64,000 nucleotides of DNA from Azohydromonas sediminis (GCF_003574675.1 NZ_QOAZ01000001.1:248001-312000); one strand, 5' to 3'. Positions 11,413-27,708 are shown, counted from the first letter of the stretch. Program-made: numbers and translations. Notes: generated by a model from the letters alone, not told the origin.

Positions 11413-12157
11413 GCCGCGCATCGTAGTACGGGCCGACGAAGTACAGCCCGTCGGGCGCGAAGGTGGGCGCGGCGACCTCGCGCCGGCGCGATGCGAGCAC
11501 GTCGCCGATCCACGCCGGCGGGTGCCGCCCCTGCCCGACCGCGACGAGGCAGCCCATGATGTTGCGCACCATGTGGTGCAGGAACGCGCTGGCGTCGAAG
11601 TCGAAGCGCCAGTAGGCGCCGCGGCGGGTGATCGTGATCGCGCGCAACTCCTTGACCGGGCTCGCCGCCTGGCACGCCGCGGCGCGGAACGCGCTGAAGT
11701 CGTGCGTGCCGACGAGCAGCGCCGCGGCAGCGCGCATCGCGTCGCCGTCGAGCGGCCGGAACACCCAGCCGGCCAGGCCCGCCTCGAGCGCCGGGCGCAC
11801 CGGCGACTCGAGCACGAGGTAGGCGTAGCGGCGGCCGCGCGCGCTGTTGCGCGCGTGGAAGTCGGCGCCGACCGGCTGGCACCACTGCACCGCGATGTCG
11901 GGCGGCAGGAAGCGGTTCGTGCCACGCACCCACGAGAACGGCTCGCGCTCGACCGGCGCGTCGACGTGGACGACCTGGTTCAGCGCGTGCACACCGGCAT
12001 CGGTGCGCCCGGCGCACACGGTGGTGACGGGCGCGTCGGCGAACGCCGACAGCGCCTGTTCCAAGTGGTCCTGGACGGTGCGGCCGTCGGGCTGGCTCTG
12101 CCAGCCGTGGTAGGCGCTGCCGCGGTACGAGATGCCGAGCGCGAGGCGCTGCGTCAT
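11369..12157 (-). CDS. truA: tRNA pseudouridine(38-40) synthase
   Basis: Isomerises uridines 38-40 in the anticodon arm of many tRNAs. The 262-residue protein has the family start ISYRGSAYHGWQ, the catalytic-Asp motif CAGRTDAGVHAL with D53, and the C-terminal HHMVRNIMGCLVAVGQG. It lies between fimV and trpF, its usual neighbours in betaproteobacteria, and overlaps the trpF reading frame. A duplicated hairpin element separates it from fimV. Confidence 0.96.
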   Translation of the reverse strand: MTQRLALGISYRGSAYHGWQSQPDGRTVQDHLEQALSAFADAPVTTVCAGRTDAGVHALNQVVHVDAPVEREPFSWVRGTNRFLPPDIAVQWCQPVGADFHARNSARGRRYAYLVLESPVRPALEAGLAGWVFRPLDGDAMRAAAALLVGTHDFSAFRAAACQAASPVKELRAITITRRGAYWRFDFDASAFLHHMVRNIMGCLVAVGQGRHPPAWIGDVLASRRREVAAPTFAPDGLYFVGPYYDARHGLPAAVPAFDWIP

Positions 12158-12190
12158 GCTCGGCCTCCCCGACGCGCCACCATCGTCAAG

Positions 12191-12308
12191 CGCAAAGCCC
12201 TGCGCGGGCAGGGCTTGCGGTCCTGGCTGGCCCCGGCCCGGGCGCTTGCAGGCCCCGGGCGTTCGCCAGGCGCGAAGCCCTGCGCAGGCAGGGCTTCTGG
12301 TCCTGGCT
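12191..12308. repeat. Two copies of a 38-bp hairpin element, 80 bp apart
   Basis: Copies at 12191-12228 and 12271-12308 match at 34 of 38 positions. Each contains the same perfect 9-bp stem, aagccctgc/gcagggctt (12195-12203 with 12208-12216; 12275-12283 with 12288-12296) and a 4-base loop, followed by tcctggct. The second copy ends on the first base of the fimV stop codon. They fill most of the gap between fimV and truA on the minus strand. There is no long U-run, so they look like structured, possibly bidirectional transcription or mRNA-stability elements. Their duplication is the unusual part. Confidence 0.75.
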
Positions 12309-14845
12309 CACCCCAGTGTGTCGAGCATGGCCTGGGCGCGGGCCTTCAGCGCTTCGCCGCCCTTGGCCACGACTTCCTCGAGCAGGTCGCGCGCGCCTTC
12401 GATGTCACCGATCTGGCGGAACTCGTCGGCCAGTTCGAGCTTGCGCTGCATCGGGTCCGCGGGCATCTCGTCGGCCGGCGGCAGGTCGAGCGGCTCACCG
12501 CCCTTGATGCTGCCGAAGTCGAGCATCGGCGGCTCGACGGCCGCAGGCGCCGCGGCAGACGCCGACGGCGTTGGTGCCGCGGGCACGTCGAGGTCGAGCG
12601 ACAGGCCATCGAGGTTGAACGCCAGCGGCGCCGCCGGTGCGGCAGCCGGCTGCGAACGCGGCGTCTCGGGCTCCACTGGCAGTTCGAAGTCGAGCTGTGA
12701 ATCGCCACCGACCTGGCTGGGGGCCTGCACCATCGGCTGCGTGGTTTCCATCAGCGGCACCGGGGCCGACACGATGTCGTGGGGCGCAGGCTCGCCGAGG
12801 TCGAGGTCGAGGTCGAGGTCCATCGCCGGCAGCGGCTCGAGCGGCTGGCGCGAGTCGGGGCCCGACGGCACCGGCAGCACCGACTGCGGCATCGTCGTCG
12901 CCCCGAGCGCGGCGACGGCACGCTCGGCGCCGGCGACGCCGGCCGCCGGCTGGCCGCCCGCCTGGTACAGCGGATTCTCGGGGTCGATCTGGCGCCCGAG
13001 CTCCTGCGCCTTCAGCCAGTCCTCGCCCTCGCCGTGCGTGAGGCCGTACAGCTGCGTGGCCAGCGCCTCGAAGCCCTTGGCGTCGCGCCGCTTGGCGTAG
13101 ACCTCGAGCAGCTTGGTGCGGATCGCGAGCCGGTCGGGGTTCGCGCGCATCGCCTCCTTCAGGATCTCCTCGGCCTGCAGGTCGCGCCCGTAGGCGAGAT
13201 ACACGTCGGCCTCGGCGACCGGGTCGACGTCGCCGATCGCGTCGAGCTGGCTGAGGCCATACGTCGACGACGTCGACGTGCCGTCACCGGTCGTCGACTG
13301 GCGCGTGTCGACGCGCGCACCGCCGGTCGCGCCGAAGAACGAATCGTGCGCGCTGCGGCTCTCGAGGAACGAGGTCTCGCTGCTCTCGGCCGGCACCTTG
13401 CGGCGCAGGCGGTAGATGCCCAGGCCGCCCAGCAGCGCGACGAGCACGCCCGCACCCGGCAGCACGAGCGGGTTGTCGAGCAGCGTGGTGACGAAGTCGG
13501 GCTCGGCCGCCGGCGGCGGGGGTGCCGGGCGGGCCGGACGCGGCGCCGGCGGCGTGGCCGGCACCGCCGGGGCGAGCACCGGCGCCGACGCCGCGGCAGG
13601 CGCCGACGCCGGCGCGGCGGCGACGGGTGCGGGGGCCGACGCCGCGGCAGCGGGGTCCGATGCGGCAGCCGGTGCAGGCGCCGACGCGGCAGGCGCCTGC
13701 GCCGCGGGCCGCGCGGCCTGCTGCAGGCGCTCGAGTTCTTCGACGTTGCGGCGCAGTTCGGCCACGCGCGTCGACGTGTCGCGCTGCTCGGCCTCGCGCG
13801 AGACGCGGGCTTCGGGCGCGCTCGGCTGCACCGCCCCCTGCGACAGCTTGAGCCGGTCCTCGGCGGCGGCGGTGGGGGTGCGGTCCTCGACCCGGGCCTG
13901 CACGCGGCCGGCGGCGCGCTGCCCCGGCTCGTCGGTGCCGACCTTCGGCGCGATGCCCGCCAGACGCTGACGGTAGGCGTTGAAGTCGTCGCTTTGCGCC
14001 CGGATCGTGCGCAGTGCCTCGTCGCGCGAGACCTGCGACGCGAAGTCGGCGCCAGGCACCGACAGCACGGCGCCTGCGCGCAGCAGGTTCATGTTGTTCT
14101 GGATGAAGGCCTGCGGGTTGGCGCGGTACAGCGACACCAGCATCTGCTCGAGCGACACACCGCCGGTGGCGTGACGTTGCGCGATCGCGCTGAGCGTGTC
14201 GCCCGCACGCACCGTGACCTGGCCTGCCGGCTCGGCCTGCGCGGTGGGACGCGCCGCAGCGGGAGGCTCGGGCGCCGCCGCTGCGGGACGGCGCGCCGGC
14301 GCGGCGGGTGCAGGCGGCGCGGCGGCGGGTGCCGGTGCAGCGGCCACCGGCGCTGCGGGCTGCGCCGACGGCGCGACGGGCGACGTCGCGGCAGGCGCCG
14401 TGGCCTGCACCGGCGGTGCCGGCATCACGCGCGGCGGGTCGAGCAGCAGCGTGTACTCGCGCACCAGGCGGCCGCTGGCCCACGTCATCTCGAGGATGAC
14501 GTCGACGAACGGCTCCTGCACCGGGCGGTCGCTCGTCAGCCGCAACACCGCGCGGCCGTCGGGACGGCGCACCAGCGTCGCGCGCGTGCTAGGCAGCACC
14601 GCGTTGTAGTCGAGGCCGGCGGCGCGGTACGACTCGGGCGGCGCGACGCGCACCTGCAGCGACGCCGCCTCGTCGGGCGTCAGGCTGGTGACGTCGATCT
14701 CCGCGCGCAGCGTCTCGCCCAGCGCCGATTGCACCTGCAGCCGCCCCAGCCCGAGCGCCCACGACCCGGAGGCCAGGACGCACAAGGCTGCCGCCGCCAC
14801 GCTCTTCAGGGCGAAACGCCCTGTCTTGACAGGACTGACGTTCAA
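12308..14845 (-). CDS. fimV: FimV-type LysM membrane protein
   Basis: A FimV/HubP-like polar or pilus-assembly protein. From the chosen TTG start (845 residues) there is a signal peptide (LKSVAAAALCVLASGSWA, cut before LGLG), then the FimV N-terminal domain LGLGRLQVQSALGETLRAEI. A LysM module follows (VTVRAGDTLSAIAQRHATGG), then an Ala/Pro-rich stretch, one membrane helix (VLPGAGVLVALLGGLGIYRL), an acidic cytoplasmic part with TPR-like sequence, and the conserved FimV C-terminus (RKLELADEFRQIGDIEGARD). The TTG is preceded by GGAG five bases away and puts the signal peptide at the very N-terminus; the open frame also has an ATG at 14947. Peptidoglycan binding by LysM is known for the family; the role here is inference. 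Confidence 0.88.
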   Translation of the reverse strand: MNVSPVKTGRFALKSVAAAALCVLASGSWALGLGRLQVQSALGETLRAEIDVTSLTPDEAASLQVRVAPPESYRAAGLDYNAVLPSTRATLVRRPDGRAVLRLTSDRPVQEPFVDVILEMTWASGRLVREYTLLLDPPRVMPAPPVQATAPAATSPVAPSAQPAAPVAAAPAPAAAPPAPAAPARRPAAAAPEPPAAARPTAQAEPAGQVTVRAGDTLSAIAQRHATGGVSLEQMLVSLYRANPQAFIQNNMNLLRAGAVLSVPGADFASQVSRDEALRTIRAQSDDFNAYRQRLAGIAPKVGTDEPGQRAAGRVQARVEDRTPTAAAEDRLKLSQGAVQPSAPEARVSREAEQRDTSTRVAELRRNVEELERLQQAARPAAQAPAASAPAPAAASDPAAAASAPAPVAAAPASAPAAASAPVLAPAVPATPPAPRPARPAPPPPAAEPDFVTTLLDNPLVLPGAGVLVALLGGLGIYRLRRKVPAESSETSFLESRSAHDSFFGATGGARVDTRQSTTGDGTSTSSTYGLSQLDAIGDVDPVAEADVYLAYGRDLQAEEILKEAMRANPDRLAIRTKLLEVYAKRRDAKGFEALATQLYGLTHGEGEDWLKAQELGRQIDPENPLYQAGGQPAAGVAGAERAVAALGATTMPQSVLPVPSGPDSRQPLEPLPAMDLDLDLDLGEPAPHDIVSAPVPLMETTQPMVQAPSQVGGDSQLDFELPVEPETPRSQPAAAPAAPLAFNLDGLSLDLDVPAAPTPSASAAAPAAVEPPMLDFGSIKGGEPLDLPPADEMPADPMQRKLELADEFRQIGDIEGARDLLEEVVAKGGEALKARAQAMLDTLG

Positions 14846-15024
14846 AGCCTCTCCCAACGTGTCTGTGCGGACCGTCGAGGGTCCGCCGGCGCCCAGTCTA
14901 GTCCCCGGGCGGCCATTGTCGATCGGCCGAAACCGCCGCGAAATCAAGCATATCGGCGATGAGCCTCAGCCAAAGTCGCGTTTCGGCCTGTATTTGTCAC
15001 GTTTCTCGTGGCCGAACGCCCGTC

Positions 15025-15043
15025 GCGCCGCCCCTTGCGGCGC
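15025..15043 (-). terminator. GC-rich hairpin after asd
   Basis: A perfect 7-bp stem, gcgccgc (15025-15031) with gcggcgc (15037-15043), loop of five, lies 13 bases beyond the asd stop on the minus strand. It lacks a U-tract, so it is at best a weak terminator or a 3'-end stabiliser. The rest of the 211-base gap between asd and fimV holds the AT-richer stretch expected to carry the fimV promoter, but I cannot define clear -35/-10 boxes in it. Confidence 0.35.
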
Positions 15044-15056
15044 CCTGTGCGCCCCG

Positions 15057-16199
15057 TCAGGCCTCCAGCAGGATGCGCAGCATGCGCCGCAGCGGCTCGG
15101 CCGCCCCCCACAGCAGCTGGTCGCCGATCGTAAATGCGCCGACGTATTCTGGCCCCATCGCGAGCTTGCGGATGCGCCCGACGGGGATCGTCATCGTGCC
15201 GGTCACCGCCACCGGGGTCAGGTGCTGCAGCGTGGCCTCGCGCGTGTTGGGCACCACCTTCACCCACTCGTTGTCGGCGGCGATCATCGCCTCGAGGTCG
15301 GCGACCGGCACGTCCTTCTTCAGCTTGAAGGTCAGCGCCTGCGAGTGGCAGCGCATCGCACCGACGCGCACGCAGAAGCCGTCGACCGGCACCGCCGGGG
15401 TGCCGAAGCCCTCGCCCTGGCCGAGGATCTTGTTCGTCTCGGCCATGCCCTTCCATTCCTCGCGGCTGACACCGTTGCCGAGGTCCTTGTCGATCCACGG
15501 GATCAGCGAGCCGCCCAGCGGCACGCCGAAGTTGGCCGTCTCGTCGGCCGTCATCGCCTTCTGGCGCGCCAGCACCCGGCGGTCGATCTCGAGGATCGCG
15601 CTGGCCGGGTCGTCGAGCAGCGCCTTGACCTCGGCGTGGAGCGTGCCGAATTGCGCGAGCAGCTCGCGCATGTGCTGCGCGCCGCCGCCGCTGGCGGCCT
15701 GGTACGTCATCGTGCTCATCCATTCGACGAGCCCGGCCTTGTACAGCGCGCCGACGCCCATCAGCATGCAGCTGACGGTGCAGTTGCCGCCGATCCAGTT
15801 GCGCCCGCCCTTCGCGAGCGCGTTCCGGATCACCGGCAGGTTGACCGGGTCGAGGACGATGACGGCGTCGTCCTTCATCCGCAGCGTGCTCGCCGCGTCG
15901 ATCCAGTGGCCGTTCCAGCCGGCGGCGCGCAGTTTCGGGAACACTTCGCTCGTGTAGTCGCCGCCCTGGCAGGTGACGACGATGTCGCAGCGCTTGAGCG
16001 CGTCGATGTCGTGCGCGTCGCGCAGCGTCGTCTCGTTCTTGGCCATCGCCGGCGCGGCGCCGCCGGCGTTCGACGTCGAGAAGAACAGCGGCTCGATGAG
16101 GTCGAAGTCGCGCTCGGCGCGCATGCGCTCCATCAACACGGAGCCGACCATGCCGCGCCAGCCGACGATGCCGACCAGCGGTGCTTGCGAAGTAGCCAT
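15057..16199 (-). CDS. asd: Aspartate-semialdehyde dehydrogenase
   Basis: Reduces aspartyl phosphate to aspartate semialdehyde, the branch point to lysine/diaminopimelate, threonine and methionine. The 380-residue protein has the NADP fold [11 protein letters not shown] at the N-terminus, the catalytic Cys at about residue 140 in GGNCTVSCM, and the later [12 protein letters not shown] segment. This is the Gram-negative E. coli-like form of the enzyme. It sits between leuB and fimV, the usual Burkholderiales order; the gap to leuB carries an inverted repeat. Confidence 0.97.
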   Translation of the reverse strand: MATSQAPLVGIVGWRGMVGSVLMERMRAERDFDLIEPLFFSTSNAGGAAPAMAKNETTLRDAHDIDALKRCDIVVTCQGGDYTSEVFPKLRAAGWNGHWIDAASTLRMKDDAVIVLDPVNLPVIRNALAKGGRNWIGGNCTVSCMLMGVGALYKAGLVEWMSTMTYQAASGGGAQHMRELLAQFGTLHAEVKALLDDPASAILEIDRRVLARQKAMTADETANFGVPLGGSLIPWIDKDLGNGVSREEWKGMAETNKILGQGEGFGTPAVPVDGFCVRVGAMRCHSQALTFKLKKDVPVADLEAMIAADNEWVKVVPNTREATLQHLTPVAVTGTMTIPVGRIRKLAMGPEYVGAFTIGDQLLWGAAEPLRRMLRILLEA

Positions 16200-16226
16200 C
16201 TCAGTCTTGCCTTTCCAGTGTGATCC

Positions 16227-16263
16227 GGACCCCTCGGTGCTCCGGCTCGCATCGCCGGGGTCC
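16227..16263. repeat. Inverted repeat between leuB and asd
   Basis: The arms ggacccc (16227-16233) and ggggtcc (16257-16263) are exact complements, separated by 23 bases that are themselves GC-rich. The element sits in the 95-base gap between the leuB stop and the asd start. It could fold in either transcript and act as an attenuator or partial terminator, but no U-run follows. Structure seen, function unknown. Confidence 0.35.
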
Positions 16264-16294
16264 AGGAGGTGGGGGCGAGACGATCCGAGAGCGG

Positions 16295-17386
16295 CTAGCT
16301 CTTCGTAATGGTTTTGCCGGTGATCGCCGCGACCACGGCGTCACCCATCTCGCGCGTGCCGACCCGCGTCGTGCCCTCGCTCCAGATGTCGCCGGTGCGC
16401 AAGCCCGCGGCGAGCACGGCCTGCACCGCCCGCTCGATGCGGTCGGCGGCTTCGGGCTGGGCGAGCGAGTAGCGAAGCATCATGGCGGCGGACAGAATTG
16501 TAGCCAGCGGGTTCGCAACACCCTTGCCGGCAATGTCGGGCGCGCTGCCGTGGCTGGGCTCGTACAGCCCCTTGTTGTTCGCATCCAACGACGCGGAGGG
16601 CAGCATGCCGATCGAGCCGGTCAGCATCGCCGCCTCGTCCGACAGGATGTCGCCGAACATGTTGCCGGTGACGATGACGTCGAACGCCTTGGGCGCCTTG
16701 ACGAGCTGCATCGCCGCGTTGTCGACGTACATGTGCTCGAGCTGCACGTCGGGGTACTGCGCGTGGACCTCGGTGACGACGTCCTTCCAGAACTGGAACG
16801 TCTCGAGCACGTTGGCCTTGTCGACGCTCGTCACCTTCTTCCCGCGCTTCCTCGCCGCCTGGAACGCGACGTGTGCGATGCGCTCGATCTCGGGGCGGCT
16901 GTAGCGCATCGTGTCGAACGCCTCGGGCGCGCCGGCGAACGCGCCGTCGGGCGCGGTGCGGCGCCCGCGCGGCTGGCCGAAGTAGATGTCGCCGGTCAGC
17001 TCGCGCACGATCAGGATGTCGAGCCCGGCGACGAGCTCGGGCTTCAGGCTCGACGCATGCGTCAGCTGCGGGTAGCAGATCGCCGGGCGCAGGTTGGCGA
17101 ACAGACCCAGGTGCTTGCGCAGTCCGAGGATCGCCTGCTCGGGGCGCAGGGGGCGCTCGAGCTTGTCGTACTTCCAGTCACCGACGGCGCCGAACAGCAC
17201 GGCATCGGCGGCCTGCGCGAGCTTGAGCGTCGACTCGGGCAGCGGGTGTCCATGCGCCTCGTAGGCGGCGCCGCCCACCGGCGCGGTCTCCATCTCGAGC
17301 GGCAGCTCGAGCGCGCGCAGCACGCGGACCGCCTCGGCGACGATTTCGGGACCGATGCCGTCACCGGGCAGGATCGCGATCTTCAT
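16295..17386 (-). CDS. leuB: 3-isopropylmalate dehydrogenase
   Basis: The third leucine-specific step: NAD-dependent oxidation and decarboxylation of 3-isopropylmalate. The 363-residue protein starts [16 protein letters not shown] and carries [13 protein letters not shown], the catalytic segment [15 protein letters not shown], the metal-binding [12 protein letters not shown] and the family signature [18 protein letters not shown]. It follows leuD by 11 bases and completes a leuC-ecn-leuD-leuB operon. Confidence 0.97.
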   Translation of the reverse strand: MKIAILPGDGIGPEIVAEAVRVLRALELPLEMETAPVGGAAYEAHGHPLPESTLKLAQAADAVLFGAVGDWKYDKLERPLRPEQAILGLRKHLGLFANLRPAICYPQLTHASSLKPELVAGLDILIVRELTGDIYFGQPRGRRTAPDGAFAGAPEAFDTMRYSRPEIERIAHVAFQAARKRGKKVTSVDKANVLETFQFWKDVVTEVHAQYPDVQLEHMYVDNAAMQLVKAPKAFDVIVTGNMFGDILSDEAAMLTGSIGMLPSASLDANNKGLYEPSHGSAPDIAGKGVANPLATILSAAMMLRYSLAQPEAADRIERAVQAVLAAGLRTGDIWSEGTTRVGTREMGDAVVAAITGKTITKS

Positions 17387-17397
17387 CGGGTGTCCTT

Positions 17398-18048
17398 TCA
17401 GCCGACCAGGCGGTTGGCGAGCCACGGCATCTTCGCGAGCCGCTCGGCTTCGAAGGCGCGGATCTCGTCGGCGTGGCGCAGCGTCAGGCCGATGTCGTCC
17501 CAGCCGTTGAGCAGGCACTGCTTGCGAAACGGCTGCACGTCGAACGGCCACGCGGTGCCGTCGGGCTTGACGACGACCTGCCGCGGCAGGTCGATCGTCA
17601 GCGTGTAGCCGGGGAACGCCGCGACCTCGTCGAACAGCTGCGAGACCTGCGACTCGGGCAGCACGATCGGCAGCAGCCCGTTCTTGAAGCAGTTGTTGAA
17701 GAAAATGTCGGCGAAGCTCGGCGCGATCAGCGCGCGAAAGCCGTATTGCTGGATCGCCCACGGCGCGTGCTCGCGGCTCGAGCCGCAGCCGAAGTTCTTG
17801 CGCGCGAGCAGGATCGACGCGCCCTGGTAGCGCGGCTGGTTGAGCACGAAGTCCGGGTTCGGCTTGCGCGTGGCCGGGTCCTGCCCCGGCTCGCCGCGGT
17901 CGAGGTAGCGCCACTCGTCGAACAGGTTCGGGCCGAAGCCCGAGCGCTTGATCGACTTGAGGAACTGCTTCGGGATGATCGCGTCGGTGTCGACGTTCTC
18001 GCGGTCGATCGGGGCCACGAGCCCCTGGTGCACGGTGAAAGGTTCCAC
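17398..18048 (-). CDS. leuD: 3-isopropylmalate dehydratase small subunit
   Basis: With LeuC it isomerises 2- to 3-isopropylmalate. The 216-residue protein has [14 protein letters not shown] and the swivel-domain signature [20 protein letters not shown], then [20 protein letters not shown] chose the GTG at 18048: it is preceded by AAGGGA at good spacing, gives [10 protein letters not shown] as the start, and matches the usual length. The SD overlaps the TAA stop of the entericidin gene just upstream (TAAGGGA), which suggests translational coupling between the two. Confidence 0.95.
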   Translation of the reverse strand: MEPFTVHQGLVAPIDRENVDTDAIIPKQFLKSIKRSGFGPNLFDEWRYLDRGEPGQDPATRKPNPDFVLNQPRYQGASILLARKNFGCGSSREHAPWAIQQYGFRALIAPSFADIFFNNCFKNGLLPIVLPESQVSQLFDEVAAFPGYTLTIDLPRQVVVKPDGTAWPFDVQPFRKQCLLNGWDDIGLTLRHADEIRAFEAERLAKMPWLANRLVG

Positions 18049-18056
18049 GCCGTCCC

Positions 18057-18191
18057 TTACTTCTTCTTCGCCGCTTCTTCGATCTTGTCGCCGGCGCGCG
18101 AGAGGTCCTTGCCCAGGCCCTCGATCGTGTTGCAGGCGCTCAGCCCGATGACGGCCGCCAGCGCGGCCAGCGTGATCCACAGCTTGCTCAT
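18057..18191 (-). CDS. Entericidin-like small lipoprotein
   Basis: A 44-residue lipoprotein: [20 protein letters not shown] with a lipobox (LSAC, Cys20), then [19 protein letters not shown] and a lysine tail. This is the EcnA/EcnB pattern: a mature peptide of about 25 residues with an amphipathic helix anchored in the envelope. In enterobacteria the pair is described as an antidote/toxin system tied to stationary-phase lysis; a second partner is not seen here. It is embedded between leuC and leuD, 14 and 8 bases from them, so it must share the leucine operon transcript. Its function in this setting is unknown. Confidence 0.88.
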   Translation of the reverse strand: MSKLWITLAALAAVIGLSACNTIEGLGKDLSRAGDKIEEAAKKK

Positions 18192-18205
18192 CGTCGTCCT
18201 TTCGT

Positions 18206-19633
18206 TCAGGCGATGCGGCGCACGTCGACGAAGTGCCCGGCCAGCGCCGCCGCGGCGGCCATCGCCGGGCTGACGAGGTGGGTGCGGCCGCCCGCGCCCT
18301 GACGGCCCTCGAAGTTGCGGTTGCTCGTGCTCGCGCAGCGCTCGCCGGGCTCGAGGCGGTCGGCGTTCATCGCCAGGCACATGCTGCAGCCGGGCTCGCG
18401 CCACTCGAAGCCAGCCGCCTTGAACACCTCGTGCAGGCCCTCGCGCTCGGCCTGCGCCTTGACCTGGCCCGAGCCGGGCACGACCATCGCGAGCTTGACG
18501 TTCGGCGCGATGCGCCCGCCGACCTTGCGCACGACGGCGGCGGCGTCGCGCAGGTCCTCGATGCGGCTGTTGGTGCACGAGCCGATGAACACCTTGTCGA
18601 TGCGGATGTCGGCGATCGGCTTGTTCGGCTCGAGCCCCATGTAGCGCAGCGCGGCTTCGATCGCGTTGCGCTTGTTGGCGTCCTTCTCCTTGTCGGGATC
18701 GGGCACGCGGTCCTCGATCGAGACGACCATCTCGGGGCTCGTGCCCCACGTGACCTGCGGGCGGATCTGGCTCGCGTCGAGTTCGACGACGGCATCCCAC
18801 TTCGCGCCCGGGTCCGAGTGCAGCGTGCGCCAGTAGGCGACGGCCTGCTCCCACTCGACGCCGGTCGGCGCAAACGGGCGCCCCTTGACGTAGTCGATCG
18901 TCTTGTCGTCGACCGCGACGAGCCCGGCGCGCGCGCCGGCCTCGATCGCCATGTTGCACACCGTCATGCGCCCTTCCATGCTGAGCGCGCGGATCGCCGA
19001 GCCGGCGAACTCGATCGTGTAGCCGGTGCCGCCGGCAGTGCCGATCTTGCCGATGATCGCGAGCACGATGTCCTTCGCGGTGCAGCCGCGCGGCAGCGTG
19101 CCCTCGACCTTCACGAGCATGTTCTTCGCCTTCTTCGCGAGCAGCGTCTGCGTGGCCAGCACGTGCTCGACCTCGCTCGTGCCGATGCCGTGCGCGAGCG
19201 CGCCGAACGCGCCGTGCGTGCTGGTGTGGCTGTCGCCGCACACGACCGTCATGCCCGGCAGCGTCGCGCCGATCTCGGGGCCGATCACGTGCACGATGCC
19301 CTGCCGCTTGTCGAGGAACGGGAAGTACGCCGCGGCGCCGAAGGCCTTGATGTTCGCGTCGAGCGTGACGATCTGCTGCCGGCTGATCGGGTCGGCGATG
19401 CCGTCGTAGCCGCGCTCCCAGCCGGTGGTCGGCGTGTTGTGGTCGGCGGTGGCGACAATCGAGCTCACGCGCCACGGCTTGCGCCCCGCGAGGCGCAGCC
19501 CCTCGAACGCCTGCGGGCTCGTGACCTCGTGCACGAGGTGGCGGTCGATGTAGAGGATGGCGGTGCCGTCGTCCTCGGTGCGGACGACGTGTTCGTCCCA
19601 GAGCTTGTCGTACAGCGTGCGCGCGATCGTCAT
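18206..19633 (-). CDS. leuC: 3-isopropylmalate dehydratase large subunit
   Basis: The aconitase-type [4Fe-4S] subunit that acts with LeuD. The 475-residue protein shows [22 protein letters not shown], and the cluster cysteines in [13 protein letters not shown] and [10 protein letters not shown]. It is the first gene of the leu run on the minus strand. The 94 bases to the divergent dehydrogenase contain a spaced pair attgtcg (19656-19662) / cgacaat (19691-19697), which could mark two back-to-back promoters, but I cannot define them firmly. Confidence 0.97.
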   Translation of the reverse strand: MTIARTLYDKLWDEHVVRTEDDGTAILYIDRHLVHEVTSPQAFEGLRLAGRKPWRVSSIVATADHNTPTTGWERGYDGIADPISRQQIVTLDANIKAFGAAAYFPFLDKRQGIVHVIGPEIGATLPGMTVVCGDSHTSTHGAFGALAHGIGTSEVEHVLATQTLLAKKAKNMLVKVEGTLPRGCTAKDIVLAIIGKIGTAGGTGYTIEFAGSAIRALSMEGRMTVCNMAIEAGARAGLVAVDDKTIDYVKGRPFAPTGVEWEQAVAYWRTLHSDPGAKWDAVVELDASQIRPQVTWGTSPEMVVSIEDRVPDPDKEKDANKRNAIEAALRYMGLEPNKPIADIRIDKVFIGSCTNSRIEDLRDAAAVVRKVGGRIAPNVKLAMVVPGSGQVKAQAEREGLHEVFKAAGFEWREPGCSMCLAMNADRLEPGERCASTSNRNFEGRQGAGGRTHLVSPAMAAAAALAGHFVDVRRIA

Positions 19634-19727
19634 GGCCGGGTTCCTCGAACCGCGTATTGTCGCAGCACGGCCGACGCGGCGCAGCGGCGCCGACAATCGC
19701 GCCATCGCAACCGCGGGAGACGCAGGC

Positions 19728-20432
19728 ATGGACTTCGAACACCAGGTGGTGGTGGCGACCGGCGCGGCCGGCCACCTCGGGCGCGCGGTGGCGCGCCACT
19801 TCGCGGCGCGCGGCGCACGCCTCGTCCTCGTCGACGTCGACCGCCCGCGGCTCGCGCAGGCGCACGGCGCCGAGCACGACCGCTTGCTGTTCGCCCCGGC
19901 CGACCTGCGCGACGCCGCGCAGGCCGCCGCGGTGGTGCAGGCGGCGCTGGCACGGTTCGGCCGCATCGACGTGCTCGCCAACGTGGCCGGCGGCTTCCGC
20001 ATGGGCGAAGCGGTGCACGAGACGAGCGACGAGACGTGGACCCTGCTGTTCGACCTCAACGCGCGCACGCTGCTGAACATGTGCCGCGCCGCCGTGCCGC
20101 CGATGCTCGCTGCCGGCCGCGGGGCGATCGTCAACGTCGGCGCGTACGGCGCGCTGCGCGGCGGCGCGCTGATGGGCGCGTACGCGGCGTCGAAGGCGAG
20201 CGTGATCCGGTTGACCGAGTCGATGTCGGCCGAGTTGCGCGAGCGCGGCGTGCGCGTCAACTGCGTGCTGCCGACGATCCTCGACACGCCCGACAACCGC
20301 GCCGCGATGCCCGACGCCGACTTCTCGCGCTGGGTCGCGCCCGACGCGCTGGCCGACGTGATCGGCTTCCTCGCGAGCGACGCCGCGCGCGCGGTGCACG
20401 GCGCGGCGGTGCCCGTCACCGGACTGGTCTGA
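19728..20432 (+). CDS. Short-chain dehydrogenase/reductase
   Basis: A 234-residue SDR of unknown substrate. The N-terminal cofactor motif is [15 protein letters not shown] (TGxxxGxG), NVAG follows, and the active-site YAASKAS is present. The usual catalytic Ser upstream of Tyr seems to be Ala (VNVGAYGAL), so activity may be altered. I chose ATG 19728 because GGGAGA precedes it and the longer frame covers the leuC start region. It is divergent from leuC. Its TGA directly abuts the stop of the converging VOC gene, giving tgatca with no base between. Substrate and pathway are not evident. Confidence 0.85.
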   Translation: MDFEHQVVVATGAAGHLGRAVARHFAARGARLVLVDVDRPRLAQAHGAEHDRLLFAPADLRDAAQAAAVVQAALARFGRIDVLANVAGGFRMGEAVHETSDETWTLLFDLNARTLLNMCRAAVPPMLAAGRGAIVNVGAYGALRGGALMGAYAASKASVIRLTESMSAELRERGVRVNCVLPTILDTPDNRAAMPDADFSRWVAPDALADVIGFLASDAARAVHGAAVPVTGLV

Positions 20433-22936
<2,504 letters not shown>

Positions 22937-22950
22937 CACCGTCTCCGCGC

Positions 22951-24483
<1,533 letters not shown>

Positions 24484-24515
24484 GGACGCGTCTCCGCGGG
24501 GTGATGTCGTGAAGG

Positions 24516-25526
24516 TCAGTGGAACAGGTCGAGCAGGCGCCGCGCGGCCACCGACGCGGCGACGCGGCCGGCACGCACGTCGGCCGTCGCGCCGGGCAGC
24601 GCGGCGGCGACGGCCGGGTGCTGGCGGAAGCGCTCCTTCAGCCCGGCGTCGATGCGCTCCCACAGCCAGGCCACCGTCTGCTGCTCGCGGCGCTGCGCCA
24701 GGCGCCCGCTGGCGGTCTGCAGCGCGCGAAACTGCGTGACGGCATCCCAGAACTCGGCCAGCCCCTGGCCTTTGAGCGCACTGAGCTGCAGCACGCGCGG
24801 GTGCCACACGGCGGCGTCGTGGTGCGCGTGGTCCGGGTGGCCGTGCAGGCCGAACAGTCGCAGCGCCGACGTGATCTGCGCGCGCGCGCGCGTGGCCGCC
24901 GCCTCGTCGAGGTCGGCCTTGTTGATGACGACGAGGTCGGCGAGCTCCATCACGCCCTTCTTGATCGCCTGCAGGTCGTCGCCGGCGTTGGGCAGCTGCA
25001 GCAGCACGAACATGTCGGTCATGCCGGCCACCGCGGTCTCGCTCTGGCCGACGCCCACCGTCTCGACGATCACGACGTCGAAGCCGGCGGCCTCGAGCAC
25101 CAGCATCGCCTCGCGCGTCTTCTCGGCCACGCCGCCGAGCGTGCCGGCCGAAGGGCTCGGGCGGATGTAGGCGCGCTCGTCGCGCGACAGGTGCTCCATG
25201 CGCGTCTTGTCGCCGAGGATCGAGCCGCCCGACACGCTCGACGACGGGTCGACGGCGAGCACGGCGACACGGTGCCCGCGCGCGATCAGGAACAGGCCCA
25301 GCGCCTCGATGAACGTGCTCTTGCCGACGCCGGGCACGCCCGAGATGCCCAGCCGCAGCGCGCCGCCGGCGCGCGGCAGCAGCGCGTCGAGCAGCGCGTC
25401 GGCGCGCTCGCGGTGGTCGGCGCGCGTCGACTCGAGCAGCGTGATCGCCTTGGCGATCGCACGCCGCTGCGCGGGACCGGTGCCGCCGACGATGGCGTCG
25501 ACGAGCTGCTGGTCGGCGTCGAGCAT
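24516..25526 (-). CDS. meaB: MeaB/ArgK-type GTPase, mutase chaperone
   Basis: A G3E GTPase that loads and protects the cobalamin cofactor of methylmalonyl-CoA mutase. The 336-residue protein has the Walker A GVPGVGKS at 63-70, [32 protein letters not shown] and NKADL (G4). It lies directly after the mutase gene (10 bases), the standard partnership. Older annotations call this ArgK, a transport kinase; the context makes MeaB the better name. Start ATG 25526 was chosen over an in-frame upstream one that would run into the mutase. Confidence 0.94.
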   Translation of the reverse strand: MLDADQQLVDAIVGGTGPAQRRAIAKAITLLESTRADHRERADALLDALLPRAGGALRLGISGVPGVGKSTFIEALGLFLIARGHRVAVLAVDPSSSVSGGSILGDKTRMEHLSRDERAYIRPSPSAGTLGGVAEKTREAMLVLEAAGFDVVIVETVGVGQSETAVAGMTDMFVLLQLPNAGDDLQAIKKGVMELADLVVINKADLDEAAATRARAQITSALRLFGLHGHPDHAHHDAAVWHPRVLQLSALKGQGLAEFWDAVTQFRALQTASGRLAQRREQQTVAWLWERIDAGLKERFRQHPAVAAALPGATADVRAGRVAASVAARRLLDLFH

Positions 25527-25536
25527 CGTCGGCCCG

Positions 25537-27708
<2,172 letters not shown>

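Noticed and set aside
13500-14420. Ala/Pro-rich repetitive stretches as separate genes or repeats
   Set aside because: They are in frame inside fimV and are normal linkers of that family.
14846-14947. N-terminal extension of fimV from ATG 14947
   Set aside because: It would bury the signal peptide about 34 residues inside the protein; the TTG at 14845 has a better-placed SD and puts the signal peptide first.
19656-19697. Inverted attgtcg/cgacaat pair as an operator between leuC and the SDR
   Set aside because: Only seven bases per arm and 28 bases apart; weak evidence on its own, noted under leuC.
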